DNA of 64,000 bases from Hsuehochloa calcarea (GCA_036346395.1 CM070599.1:28573232-28637231); one strand, 5' to 3'. Shown: positions 1 through 9,739, counted from the first letter of the stretch. Numbers and translations: made by a program. Notes: generated by a model not told the origin, from the letters alone.

Positions 1-161
1 CGCGTATCTTTGGTCGAAGACCTGGTCGTAGGATTGGTCCTGTGGTGGTCTTGAGGAGTCCATGCTATCTCTGGTCGTAGATTGTGTCCAATGAGTACTG
101 TGCGCGCTTCTCTGATCGTAGATTGCTCCCAACGAGTCCTAGGCTCGCCGAGTATTGGTGA

Positions 162-240
162 AACTGGTCGTAGGCCTTCTTGAAGTGGTCGTAGACCCTG
201 CGGAACTGGTCGTAGACCTTCTTGAATTGGTCGTAGTTCT
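162..240 (-). repeat. 21-bp tandem repeat, possibly heptad-coding
   Basis: Three full 21-bp units and a partial fourth, each centred on TGGTCGTAG, run in tandem; scattered single copies of the same core occur at 1-160. Read on the minus strand, 21 bp gives seven-residue repeats (YDQFKKV, YDQFRRV, YDHFKKA), as in coiled coils. A stop codon lies just upstream in that frame, so this is at best a gene or transposon fragment. The parent family is not recognised. Confidence 0.5.
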
Positions 241-559
241 AGATTCCTAAGTACAAGTAAATCATATCCGTTAGGCAGCCCCATAGAGTTCTCAAATAAT
301 ACACTCAGCCCTAGAAACGAATTTACCTGATAAATTAAGTGACGTGCTCGAGCTCTTGTTATAGGACCTTGTAGTTCAACAACCGGATCTGGAGGATTTT
401 GTGTAGTGCGCGTATCCGAAGGAGTGATGTCCTCATCAGGTAGGGCTGCGGCCGCCCCTCTTCCACGGGGGCCGCATTGGGTTTTTTTTTGCCTAGCGTG
501 TTGAGGAAGTGGAAGCAAGCGCGAGTGGGAGACCAGCGCAGCAAGAGTGGGAGAGGGAG

Positions 560-745
560 GGTGGGCGCAGCGAGTACGGAGACACTGTGGGTGGGGAGGG
601 AGGGAGGGCGCCGCGGGTGGGAAGGGTCGCGTGCTGACAAAGAGGAAGGCGTTGACGCGGGTAGGGAGCACGAGTGGGGAGGGAGGGAGGGAGGGCGCGA
701 CGAGGGTGGGAGGGGGAGGGTGAGCACCCCGGTGGGGAGGGAGTG
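560..745 (+). repeat. G-rich tract with GGGAGGGAGGG runs
   Basis: Two clusters of closely spaced G-runs, about 588-620 and 677-742, meet the usual pattern for G-quadruplex potential (four or more runs of three or more G with short loops). Long open frames on both strands here reflect low stop-codon density in GC-rich DNA and look like low-complexity sequence. Nothing else is recognised between 240 and 900. Confidence 0.45.
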
Positions 746-939
746 CCATGAGAGAGAGACGAGAGGGTGCGTAGGCCTAGGCCGCCAAGGTTGCGGTGAG
801 GGAAGGGCGTCGTTGGATCTGCGAGATGAACGATCGAGAGGCCACGATTTGGTACGAATGTTTTTTTAGTGGGGGAAGGGGAACAAGAATGCATCACTCA
901 CCACCACTAGAGTCCTTTTAAGTATCAAAGAGTAAAGAT

Positions 940-1030
940 ACATTAAGATTTAAGAGGTTCCACATAAGCAAAACATCTAGCATGTACATGTAGCCGTAAG
1001 CTCAAAGTCCAAGGGTTGCCACTTTCAAAA
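940..1030 (-). pseudogene. Remnant of a MIR2118-unit upstream region ('unit 0')
   Basis: The stretch with ATAAGCAAAACATCTAGCATG resembles the block about 3345-3420 in unit 1 and similar blocks in units 2 and 4 (for example 12595-12640). No hairpin or GST remnant is attached. It suggests that the duplicated array once reached further left or was broken here. Confidence 0.35.
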
Positions 1031-1059
1031 AGAAAAAAAAGTTCAAAATCCACGACCCA

Positions 1060-1527
1060 CTTGCTCCAAAATTGGGCGACCCAATGTAGCAATGACACTC
1101 GAGACCCCGAGAGGCTAAGGCCCACGCAGCCCACACGCGAGGTGGAACTCGAAAAGAGAAGAAAAGTTCTCTCAAAGAAGGAAGAGAAGAAATTTCTCCT
1201 TTCTCGTCGCACTCTCTCCTCGCTGACTCGCCCGTCTCGCCGCGTCCCGGCGCTCGCCACCCGCACCCCGCCACCGCCTGGGCCGCCTCCGATTCGGCGC
1301 CGGCGGCAGCCGGTATTCCTCTTTCTCCGCTTAACCGATCCCGCCACTCGTCCACTCCGAGCGCGAGGGGCAGGCCGCAGCGGCGAGCCGGCGGGCGCGA
1401 GGGGCTCACGTGCGGAGGACGACGGTGATTCGGCGCGGTGGCGGTGGCGCGCGTGAAGGGTGGGCGCGCGGAGTATTGCTGCGCCACCTCAGTTCTGGCC
1501 GGCCGAAGACGGCGGCGGACCGGCTCA
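1060..1527 (+). other. GC-rich segment, possible orphan promoter and first exon
   Basis: This CpG-rich block looks like a plant gene 5' end. It has GGCCCA-type motifs near 1110, a pyrimidine-rich leader and then a Pro/Arg-rich open frame. A good splice-donor match, CTCA followed by GTGAGT, lies at 1528, and AT-rich intron-like sequence follows. No downstream exon is found, because the small LTR element and MIR2118 unit 1 come next. It may be the cut-off start of a gene. The longest frame (1016-1456) resembles no protein family I know. Confidence 0.3.
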
Positions 1528-1662
1528 GTGAGTGCCCATCTTCAGCTCTTCCTCTTCTGCAATTGCAATATGTGATATAGTGATTTATCTGATAGTTTGT
1601 TTATCCATGGGAGAATTTGTTGTTAAATTCGTTGGATATTTATTGTTCTTGTATGTCTTAGG

Positions 1663-1986
1663 TGTTAAGTTACATGCACTAACCAATTCGTTAAGTTACA
1701 TGCACTAACTAATTCACCCAAAAGCTTAAGCTGATGAGGAAAGACGTACAATTCACTTATACTTCAACACTCCCCCTCACGTGTAGGCTCCTTTAGACCT
1801 AAGACGTGGAATAGAAGTGGGTTGCAATTATTATTTTTAATTGCACCAACCGGGTTTTGAACTCAAGACCTCTTGGCTCTGATACCATGTTAAGTTGTAT
1901 GCACTAACCAATTTACCCAAAAGCTTAACCAATTCACCCAAAAACTTAAGCTTTTGGGTGAATTGGTTAGTGCATTCAACTTAACA
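1663..1986 (-). mobile_element. Small rearranged LTR element (SMART/TRIM-like)
   Basis: Two direct repeats start TGTTAAGTTRYATGCACTAAC (1663 and 1888). Between them lie a reversed primer-binding-site motif, GCTCTGATACCA (1876-1887), and a reversed polypurine tract (about 1770-1782, CTCCCCCTC). This order is an LTR element on the minus strand with LTRs of about 100 bp and almost no interior. The right LTR runs into an inverted copy of itself, with a near-perfect hairpin around the centre AACTTAAG at about 1941-1950. It is too small to encode anything. Confidence 0.55.
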
Positions 1987-2213
1987 TTAGGTTGAATTCA
2001 GTGAAATCGTCATAGGTCAGGTTATTGGTCACGGAAATGGCGAAATCGCCTTATGGTTCAGTTCAATGGCAATTTGGCATGTGCATCGAGTTGACTATTG
2101 CATATTTTTTGAGCGAAAGACTTTTGCATGTTTGTCTTGCTGAGACCAACTGAAGTACCGAACCATGAAGGTATGGAGCTGTCTTTTGTTGCCGTGATAA
2201 CCGTTTTGCATGT

Positions 2214-2368
2214 CAAAAGGAAGAAGGAACACCTAAGAACAATAGGCATTGGGACAACTCTGAAACAGATCTTGACCCCTAATTGTAGAGGGAAATACTA
2301 GTTTAGGCTTTGCCCCATGTTCCCATGCCCAATGCTCTTAGATACTCTTTTTCTTCCTCTTCCTGACT
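2214..2368 (-). ncRNA. MIR2118-like hairpin 1a (degenerate)
   Basis: This is the leftmost hairpin of unit 1. Both arms are recognisable: AGGAAGAAGGAACACCTAAG on the left and the pyrimidine-rich TTCTTCCTCTTCC on the right. The mature site (about 2243-2264) has diverged strongly, reading GGCATTGGGACAACTCTG on the plus strand where other copies have GGCATGGGAGGCATCAGG. It probably makes no functional miR2118. Confidence 0.6.
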
Positions 2369-2433
2369 CGCCTTCATGATCTCCTCATCTAAACCTATCT
2401 ATGCATATTTGCTAAGACAGTTGTGCAAGCCAA

Positions 2434-2589
2434 AAGGAAGAGGAAGAAGCGCCTAAGAACAATAGGCATGGGAGGCATCAGGAAAACACCAAAACATATC
2501 TTGACCCCTAAATTTAGAGGGAAAGAAGAGTCTGGGCTTTCCTCCATGTTCCCATGCCCACCGCTCTTAGACACTTATTTCTTCCTTTT
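2434..2589 (-). ncRNA. MIR2118: MIR2118 precursor hairpin 1b
   Basis: The two roughly 50-nt arms are complementary and flank a loop of about 55 nt. The 22-nt mature site lies on the 3' arm of the minus-strand transcript at 2463-2484; nt 1-20 read TTCCTGATGCCTCCCATGCC and it ends TA, as in known grass miR2118. The star region (GGGAACATGGAGGAA) lies on the 5' arm near 2539-2558. In grasses miR2118 guides cleavage of PHAS transcripts, starting 21-nt phasiRNA production in young anthers. It probably shares a transcript with 1a and 1c. Confidence 0.88.
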
Positions 2590-2673
2590 CCCGACTCACT
2601 GTGAAGGCATCATTATCTAAACCTATACGTGGGTATATTTTAGTGTTCAATACTAAAACAACTGCGTGAGGTA

Positions 2674-2836
2674 CAAGGAAGAGGAAGGAACACCTAAGAA
2701 CGATGGGAATGGGAGGCATCGGGAAAACACCGAGACAAATATCCACCTCCAATTTTAGAGGTGCAGACGGATAGCTCAGGCTTTCCTCCATGTTCCCATT
2801 CACACTGCTCTTAGACTACTCTTTCTTCCTCTTCCC
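2674..2836 (-). ncRNA. MIR2118: MIR2118 precursor hairpin 1c
   Basis: First hairpin after the unit 1 TATA box. The mature site is at 2704-2725 minus, nt 1-20 TTCCCGATGCCTCCCATTCC, ending CA where the usual end is TA. The 5'-arm star region lies near 2782-2803. The arms pair over about 50 nt with small internal loops, as in the other copies. Confidence 0.87.
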
Positions 2837-2918
2837 AGCTCACCCTCGAGGCCTATGACTCCAAAAGTTCAAGAGTAAGAAGCTTGAAATGTTGAACGAT
2901 GCCTGCAGTGTTCTGAGG

Positions 2919-2926
2919 TATATATA
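2919..2926 (-). promoter_or_regulatory. TATA box of MIR2118 unit 1
   Basis: TATATATA in the context GGTCTATATATACCTC on the minus strand, about 85 bp upstream of hairpin 1c. The same context (GAGGTATATATAGACC on the plus strand) recurs upstream of hairpin sets in units 2, 4, 6 and 7. No comparable TATA lies between hairpins 1a, 1b and 1c, so one polycistronic precursor is likely. Confidence 0.7.
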
Positions 2927-2930
2927 GACC

Positions 2931-3634
2931 CCTTGTGCAGTGATCTAGACTGTACAGAACCCCTTTGAGCAAAAGCAATGAATACACACACCTTTGCATG
3001 GTGCACCATAGTGCATATCAGTCAATGACTGTGGGCCATGGAGCATCCTTTGCTAATGTAGAGCACATGTAGGGAGGAGATAAGGAAATCTTCTACCCAT
3101 GGTCATAAAAAAACCAAAAGATTTGTCCTTGACCCTGAGCCGTGCGTTTACAGAAAGTGGAAAGGAAAAGAAACCATGCATTCATCCCGTGTCTTTAAGA
3201 AAGAGTCAGGTGGAGGAAGAGAGAATAGTGCATGTGATCATGGGAGATCACCAGAACCAAGCAAACAATATCTCACAATTAAGACGATCTGCCCCCAAAA
3301 CATATGGAAATGTATAATATTAGCCATTTAGCCCATGAATATAAGTGGTTCTATATAAGCAAAATATGTATCATGTATGTAAGTGTAAACTCCCAGGGCT
3401 GATGGGTCCAAACCCTGTACATCAGTAACTGGAAAACAAAACTAGAAACCCAACCATTGATTTGGTTTTACAAACAGAGAATTTGTCATGAACTATTAAT
3501 TTACCACAATCCCTTGGAAGACCAAAACAGTGACATTAATTTTCTGGTCATGCATATATCCAGCCTGAAGTCAATGTACACGTCGATCAGCACAAAAGTA
3601 TTGGTTTCAACTGTGCGTTCATCTGATGAAGTAT
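2931..3634 (-). promoter_or_regulatory. Conserved MIR2118 upstream region, unit 1
   Basis: This region is shared with the other units. Recognisable blocks are GTGCACCAT (about 3000), AGTCAATGACTGTGGGCCATG (from 3020) and TTGCTAATGTAG (about 3049), then a GTGCGTTTACAGAAAG block (about 3140) and a stretch resembling the TCHQD 3' UTR (about 3450-3634, with GTACACGTCG). Conservation between units fits a promoter, though recent shared ancestry alone could explain it. Confidence 0.5.
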
Positions 3635-3722
3635 CTAGTATTTCCAGGACAAGCTTGACTTGAAATAACCAGGAAGAATGAAAAATCTTGAAGAGCGTTG
3701 GATAGCCAGCCTGGTCTCTGCT
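3635..3722 (-). pseudogene. TCHQD-class GST 3'-end remnant, unit 1
   Basis: The plus-strand motif CTAGTATTTCC and the following CTTGAAGAGCGTTGG and CTCTGCTT match the last codons, stop and near-3' region of the intact TCHQD gene (49089-49215). The stop codon aligns (3635-3637). A central part is deleted. It lies on the same strand and in the same relative place as in other units, so it is a co-duplicated gene tail that is not translated. Confidence 0.6.
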
Positions 3723-4863
3723 TAACTGCTGTATAAGAGAGATTATGCTAGTATCTTGTTACATTGAAGGGAAGAGTAATAATAGAAATCAGTGTCATTC
3801 CCATTTGCGGTGGAATACATGTTACAAAGTTGCAAATAGCTTTTGTTAGTTGTCAGTTTGTCACTATTATTGTACCAGTTTCCTGCTAATCTATGTATAT
3901 TCGCATTTCCTTGCTATGCCCCTTGTGTCATCTCACTGGGGATAGGAACAGTTGAGTAGATCTAAATCATTTTACATGCTAAGTTGCTAAGTACTTCTAC
4001 AAATGTTCTCCAGTGTTCATCTTACATGTATTGTTCTCCTTTCTGTCCAGCCTCTAGTCTCCACACTCCACTGTATGCTCCAATTCTCTTGTTCATGGCA
4101 GCCTGGAGACCTGGCTTTTGACCGATCAATGTAATCTCAATAGGAAAAATTAATCTGAGTCAAGTCTTCTTTGAGGCTGAATAGCTAATTATAAATATCT
4201 CCAGCTTTCATGTCATGTGCATAAGTGCATTTTAACTTTTCCCTCCACAGTTTGTTCCAACTCTTATTCAGAGCAGGTGTATTACTAGCTCTCGAGCTTC
4301 AAGTTGCTGTCATAGCTTTTCACTATTCCTATATGTGCATTGCTCGTGTGACTGTTCGCACTGCAGCTGTATTAAGTGAGCAGTGTGTAGGCACCGGACC
4401 ACTAGTACACTGGTGAATTTAGTTTGCCGATGTACTTTTTGCAGCTTTCAGAAGTTATCCATTTGAAATTGACATCTCAACATTAGAATATACCCTTCTA
4501 TATGTGTTAACTACTAAAAATTAATTTGTTTTTTTATTAAAGCATATTATTTCATTAAGGTTGAATACTGGCTAGAGTCGTATACATCATATAGTTTATT
4601 TCACTATTATTTATCTTGCCGTGATGGGACGTCATCATTCATGGGCCTACTAGTTAATAGCTACTAACTCAAGTTACTGTTCTAAAAACAGTATGAAACA
4701 CAAACTGCAGCAAGACCAAGACATCATCACTGCATATGCATGATTTCATACATGCCAAGGAAAATAAAACACACCAAGTACTTTTCATATCATAAAGAGT
4801 GGAAGACCAACTGAACCATGAAGCTGTTTTGGCTCATTCGACCAAGAAATTTTGTAAGCCAGA
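3723..4863. other. Inter-unit spacer between MIR2118 units 1 and 2
   Basis: No gene is seen. The sequence is AT-rich and is repeated in the spacers after units 2, 4 and 6; shared blocks include TTGCTATGCCCC and GGAACAGTTGAG. It is therefore part of the tandem duplication unit of about 2.3-2.4 kb. Confidence 0.5.
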
Positions 4864-5019
4864 AGTAAGAGGAAGGAGCACCCAAGAACAATAGGCATGG
4901 GAGGCATTGGGAAAACACCAAAACAAATCTCAACCTCTAACTTTAGAAGGAAAGAAAACCTTTACTTTCCTCCATGTTCCCATGCTCACTGCTCGTAGAC
5001 CCTCTTTTCTTCCTCTTCC
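4864..5019 (-). ncRNA. MIR2118: MIR2118 precursor hairpin 2a
   Basis: Third hairpin from the unit 2 TATA box. The mature site is at 4892-4913 minus: nt 1-20 TTCCCAATGCCTCCCATGCC, ending TA. The star arm (TTTCCTCCATGTTCCCATGC on the plus strand) lies near 4966-4986. The arms pair as in the canonical precursor. Confidence 0.86.
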
Positions 5020-5100
5020 TGACTCACCCTTAAAGCCTCATTATCTAAACATATGATTGGACATCCTTTGTTCTCTCCAATAAAATATTATGCAGGCCGA

Positions 5101-5262
5101 AAGGAAGAGGAAGGAACATCTGAGAAAAATAGGCATGGGAGGCATCGGGAAAACATGGAAAACAAATCTCAGCCCCTAGTTCTAGAGGCTAGGAAGGGTT
5201 TGGTCCTTCCTCGTTCCCATGCCCACCGCCACCGCTCTCAGACCCTCTTTTCTTCCTCTTCC
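5101..5262 (-). ncRNA. MIR2118: MIR2118 precursor hairpin 2b
   Basis: Middle hairpin of unit 2. The mature site is at 5130-5151 minus: nt 1-20 TTCCCGATGCCTCCCATGCC, ending TA. The opposite arm is altered: the star reads CTTCCTCGTTCCCATG on the plus strand and extra CACCGC sequence sits beside it at 5224-5235. The fold may be slightly weaker than in its neighbours, but the mature site is intact. Confidence 0.84.
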
Positions 5263-5345
5263 TGACTCACTTCCAATGCCTCATCATCTAAATCTATGCA
5301 TTGGTACTTTCTGTTTTCTCCAGTAAGATAATTGTGCAAGCCAAA

Positions 5346-5504
5346 AGGAAGAGGAAGGAGTACCTAAGATCGATAGGAATAGGAGGCACCAGGAAAACAC
5401 CAATCAAATCTCTACCTCCAATACTGGAGGAGAAAATTAAGCTCTAGGCTTTCCTCCATGTTCCTATTCCCACTGCTCTTAGAGACTCTCTTTCTTCCTC
5501 TTCC
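5346..5504 (-). ncRNA. MIR2118: MIR2118 precursor hairpin 2c
   Basis: First hairpin after the unit 2 TATA box. The mature site is at 5374-5395 minus: nt 1-20 TTCCTGGTGCCTCCTATTCC, ending TA. It differs from the family consensus at two central positions. The 5' arm carries a compensating change (GTTCCTATTCCC on the plus strand near 5460), keeping the stem paired. Confidence 0.85.
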
Positions 5505-5589
5505 CTGCTCACTCATTGAGCCCTAAAACTCCACAACTTTTAACAATAGGAAGCTCAAACTACTGAACAATGCCTGTAATGTTCTGAGG

Positions 5590-5597
5590 TATATATA
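5590..5597 (-). promoter_or_regulatory. TATA box of MIR2118 unit 2
   Basis: TATATATA in the same GAGGTATATATAGG context as unit 1, about 85 bp upstream of hairpin 2c. The conserved upstream block CAGTCAATGACAGTGGGGCC starts at 5681. Confidence 0.7.
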
Positions 5598-6341
5598 GGA
5601 CTCTGCACTAGAATAGACTGCACAGAACCCTGTGAGCAAAGCATTGAAATGAACACACCTAGGTGCACCATAGGGCATGACAGTCAATGACAGTGGGGCC
5701 ACATAACACTTATTGTTAATGTAGGACGCCTGTAGAGATGGATTGGGAGATCTTATACGTATGCATATCTAAAAAGTTTTTAACCCTGGGCCGTGCGTTT
5801 ATTGAAAGTGTAAGAAAAGGGAACCATGCATTCACTCGGATTCTTGTTAAGAACGAGGGCAGGGAGGGTGGAGGAAAAGAGGGCACGTCACAAATGTCAT
5901 GGACCTAATTGGTGGATCTTGTGCACAAATATTTTACAATCATTGCACTATTCAGTATTCACGACTCGGTCGACAAGTGATTTGTCAAGTGTCAACGTCT
6001 CATGGATTTCCATCTTTAGTTAATCACAAAGGAGTACAATTAATTAATACTGTTATGTTTGTATATAAAACATAATTAAGCAAAGCATGTACCATGTATG
6101 TTTACCTAAGTAATGAGAGGTCCAACTAACACTATGTTCACTAACAACAGGACAGCAAAACTAGACAAGCAAACCAAGACAGCAATTTGGTTTTGCAAAC
6201 GAAGAAAACATGAACCACAATCCCTAGTAAGAACATGGTCATGCATTGATATTTTCTGGTCATGTGTAGCCTAAAGTTATTGTACACGTCGGTTCAACAT
6301 GAACATATTGGTTTCATCTGCGCATGCATCTCCTGAACTGC

Positions 6342-6442
6342 CTAGTACTTCCAGGACATGCTTGATTCAAAATAAGCAGGACGAGCGAGGAATCTTGAAG
6401 AGCGTCAGGTAGCTTAGCTTGGTCTCTGTTTCACCAGTGTAG
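6342..6442 (-). pseudogene. TCHQD-class GST 3'-end remnant, unit 2
   Basis: CTAGTACTTCC, then AATCTTGAAGAGCGTC and CTGTTTCACCAGTGTAG, align with the last exon of TCHQD from its stop codon inward, with a deletion of about 35 bp in the middle. The preceding 6180-6340 resembles the TCHQD 3' UTR (TTTTCTGGTCATG, GTACACGTC). It cannot encode a protein. Confidence 0.62.
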
Positions 6443-7148
6443 AAGAGATTATGTCAGATTGCGAGTATCTTGTTGTACTTAAGGAGCGAGTAATAGCAAT
6501 CACTATCTTCTCTTTGGAATTACGTATGATGCTAGAAGCTCCATTTTTTTTCCCGCTGTCATACTAGTTTCCTTGCTAATCAATGTATTTCTCCATTTGC
6601 TTGCTATGCCCCATGACCCCATGTTTTAGCTGACTAGGAATAGGAACAGTTGAGCTGATATGAATAATTTGGCAACTAAGTTGCTAACTACGTTCACAAA
6701 TGATCTCCAATGTTCATGTTAATGTACTGTTCTCTTCTGTTTCTCTCCACTGTCTTCTCCAACTCTTATCCTTGGAAGGTTTGTTTTATCAGCCGTGAGC
6801 ATGGGTTTGGTACAGTAAAAGAACTAGCGACGAATGTGTCATCAACTAAACTTTCGTGTCCCTTGTTAATTTCGTATTATGCCGGTTTCTTATTAAAACT
6901 CTCACAACTATGCATCTTGCCTTGGATTGATGTCCGTAGTGCTCACCAGTCAAAAGTTAATATTTATGCCATTTTTCTTTTAGAATCTGAGATAGTTTCT
7001 ACAGTCTAGGCCCAATCTATCATCATGACTTTAGACATGCCAAAGAAAAGTAAAACAGGCTGAAGCAAAGGCGCAAAGCATATCCAGTGCATGGAGAGTA
7101 GCCAGCCAGCCACTACGCACATTCTCCATTATACTGTTGTGAGCCAAA

Positions 7149-7291
7149 AGGAAGAGGAAGGAGCACCTACGAACGATAGGAAAACTCCAAGCAATTCTCG
7201 GCCTCCATTGTAGGAGGAAGAAATGAAGCGCTTAAGCTTTCCTCTATGTTCCCATTCCTACTGCTCTTAGACCCTCTTTTCTACCTCTTCC
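7149..7291 (-). ncRNA. MIR2118-like hairpin 3a with the mature site deleted
   Basis: Both arms are otherwise normal (GGAAGAGGAAGGAGCACCTA on the left, CTTTCCTCTATGTTCCCATT on the right). The left arm reads CGATAGG directly followed by AAAACTCC. Compared with other copies this is a clean 16-bp deletion of AATGGGAGGCATCGGG, which is most of the mature miRNA. It keeps the star arm but cannot make miR2118. Confidence 0.75.
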
Positions 7292-7371
7292 CAAACTCAC
7301 TCTCAAGGAGCCATCATCTTAATCTATGCATAAATTTCTTGTTCTGTCAACTAAGACATATGTTCAAGCCA

Positions 7372-7532
7372 AAGGGAAGGGGAAGGAGCACCCAAGAACA
7401 ATAGGAATGGGAGGCACTGGGAAAACACAAAACCAAATCTCCTCCAATGCTAGAAGAGAAAATGGAGAGCTCATGCTTTCCTCTGTGTTCCCATTCCCAC
7501 TGCTCTTGGACGTTCTCTTTCTTCCTCTTCCC
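7372..7532 (-). ncRNA. MIR2118: MIR2118 precursor hairpin 3b
   Basis: Hairpin nearest the unit 3 promoter. The mature site is at 7402-7423 minus: nt 1-20 TTCCCAGTGCCTCCCATTCC, ending TA. The star arm is near 7477-7499 (CTTTCCTCTGTGTTCCCATT on the plus strand). It is the only hairpin of unit 3 able to produce the mature form. Confidence 0.85.
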
Positions 7533-7629
7533 AGTTCACTCTCCCTAGTCCCTACCAAACAATCCAAAATATTTCAGAACTCAGAGTAAGAAGCTTTTCA
7601 CTCTTGCACAATTCTTTCAGAGCTTTGAG

Positions 7630-7643
7630 GTATATGTAGACCT
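7630..7643 (-). promoter_or_regulatory. Variant TATA box of MIR2118 unit 3
   Basis: The position homologous to the other TATA boxes reads GGTATATGTAGACC, with one change (TATATGTA) in the run. It is about 100 bp upstream of hairpin 3b; the upstream block AGTCAATGATACTGGGGCC starts at 7700. Promoter strength may be reduced. Confidence 0.5.
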
Positions 7644-8084
7644 GGTGTAGTGCTATAAGCAATGAAGACACCTTATGTATGTTGCACCAAAGTACATGGC
7701 AGTCAATGATACTGGGGCCATAGAACCTGTGTTGTTAATGTAGGCTAGCACTTGTAGGGAGGTGATCTTCTGCCCATGCATATCACCATAGCCAAAAAGC
7801 TGACAGCTTAGTCCTGACCTGAGGCTTGCATTTACAAGGGAAAGAGAGAAGAAACGGAAGCTTGCATTCATTTGGAGTCTCTAAGAATGGGGGCAATGGA
7901 GGAAGAAGAGATAGACACACCTGATGTGATGGCCGTTATTATTAGATCTTGAGCAAAAAGGATGGAGAACATTTACGAAAGACAAATACTCACATAGTCA
8001 TTATGAAACTAATGTTCAATCAAAGTCTATGGGCACAGTTATTAAGAGCAAAACAGAACTAGACAAGCAGACGAAGACACTAAT

Positions 8085-8250
8085 TTAATTGTAGAAATAG
8101 AAGAAACTATCAGGAAACATCATGCACATTGCACAATCCCTTGCGAGAAGGATCAACATTTTCTGGTATAGTACAGAATACATTGGTTCAGCACGCATGT
8201 CTTGCTTCAAACTGATCATCCGCTGATGACAAATTGATCTTGCAATGCTG
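8085..8250 (-). pseudogene. TCHQD-GST 3'-UTR remnant, unit 3 (weak)
   Basis: Blocks like those in other units are visible (GTAGAAATAGAAGAAACTATC, CACAATCCCTTGCGAGAAG, ATTTTCTGGTA, TTGGTTCAGCACGCAT). The coding tail is barely recognisable (TTGATCTTGCAATGC near 8231). It is more decayed than in units 1, 2 and 4. Confidence 0.35.
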
Positions 8251-8334
8251 CTAGTTGCCTATCATCGGAGGTAGAACAGAAGTGACAAATGTGTCTTTTC
8301 AGTGCCACTTAGTCTTGCTAATCTATATGTTTGT

Positions 8335-8832
8335 GTTGTGGCGTGGGTTGGTTGGGTACGGGTCTGAGGATCGAAGGTAAGACACTCGTCCTTGAACGGT
8401 TGGTCATGTCACCGCTATAACCCTGAGGCTTAGTTGAAGAGGAGGGAGATGAACTAAGAACTTTGTTTATTCATTGATTGATTGATAATGGATACATGCT
8501 ATCCCTTTTATAGGGACAGTCCGACTTGACGGCTAAAAAATAATTTATAAGGAAACCTATCAATCCAATCTAATCTTTTCAACTATTAAAAATAACATTC
8601 ATAATAGATAAGATACCATCCTTAACAATAACTTGATTGATAAAGAATACCAAAATAACCTACCTAACTCTATATTATTTATCCTAGGAAACATATAAAC
8701 TGTGCAGGGGAATTAATCCTTCCACAGTACCTATGGTTACTGTTCAGCCACTATACAATATTTGGTATTGTCTATGGGTGGCTACAGTATCCTCGGTGTT
8801 GTTCGCACCCTGTTAGAGCGTCTCGCTCGATA
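8335..8832 (-). mobile_element. Solo-LTR-like segment
   Basis: The segment begins and ends with LTR-like TG/CA termini (right end CTCGATAACA). On the minus strand it has a TATA box (CTATAAAAGG near 8510-8519), then AATAAA-type signals near 8460-8470, the order expected for the U3 and R parts of an LTR. No primer-binding site or coding interior adjoins, and no clear target duplication is seen, so the boundaries are approximate. Confidence 0.35.
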
Positions 8833-9739
8833 ACATTACTGTAGGATCGTTAACGACAATCAGAGGTGGGTGAATGATTGTAGTTCGTAGTGAAGACTTT
8901 TTTTTTTCAAATCTACTATCTTCTGATTTTCCAACCTGTCAACACAATAATACCACAAAGACAAAAGACAACGTGTATATATATATATATATTCTAATAC
9001 TGTACCAAACTTGTGTACCGAGCAAAACAGTAATCTATGTCTACTGTAGCACCAGTACGCTAGTAAAAAACTACCTTTCAATGTAAAGTCACGGCTGCTG
9101 GTAGCAAGTGACGAGGGAATTGCACTGCCTCTGACACACGCGCATCTAGTACCGTCAAAATTAATGTATGCATATACTAGCTCAAAGATCACACCTAATT
9201 ACTACTAGCTGTAGCAATCTCACGTGATACACAAAGAATTCAAGCAGCAAGCACTCACCTCATCAAAAGCCTATGCATACGAAGATCACAGGAAAATATC
9301 ATGCACTGTCACCTCACACAGGAACCTAATGATCTATATGTGCTGCAATTTCATCTTACGTAAAGATTAACCAAAAAGCACGTAGTAATCAAATCTATTT
9401 CATAACCGTAAGTAACATCAATCGCCTCTTACTTCAGTAGCTATGCATGCATACACAAACCGCCTGGTTGTGGCTCCCGAGCCCTGTTAGCTCCACGCCG
9501 CCTGCACAGCCGCAGCCAGAAAAAGTTTCTTGTCTCGGCCACCGCGCCTACCAGCTTTCCAGCCAACCGCCCCTGCTCCCCTCAAACTTCGCTCACCAAA
9601 AGGCATCCGGCCCTGGCTTTTATTTGTTCTGCCGCACGCGTACCTCCCTTTCCCAACCGATTTGGACTCCACTTCGAAAACGGACAAAACTCCTCGAAAT
9701 TAACCATCTCGTGTACAACTCTAACTCCAACCCGCATGA

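Noticed and set aside
477..897. Gly/Arg-rich or Pro/Ser-rich proteins
   Set aside because: Low-complexity GC-rich DNA open on both strands, with no family resemblance.
2423..2803. Short ORFs across the MIR2118 hairpins (for example 2423-2620 plus and 2567-2803 minus)
   Set aside because: They recur only because the hairpins are repeated, the frames differ between copies, and both strands are open. There is no sign of protein selection.
2214..2836. Hairpin repeats as MITEs
   Set aside because: There are no target duplications or conserved terminal repeats, all copies share one strand and a promoter, and the best-conserved part is the 22-nt miR2118 site.
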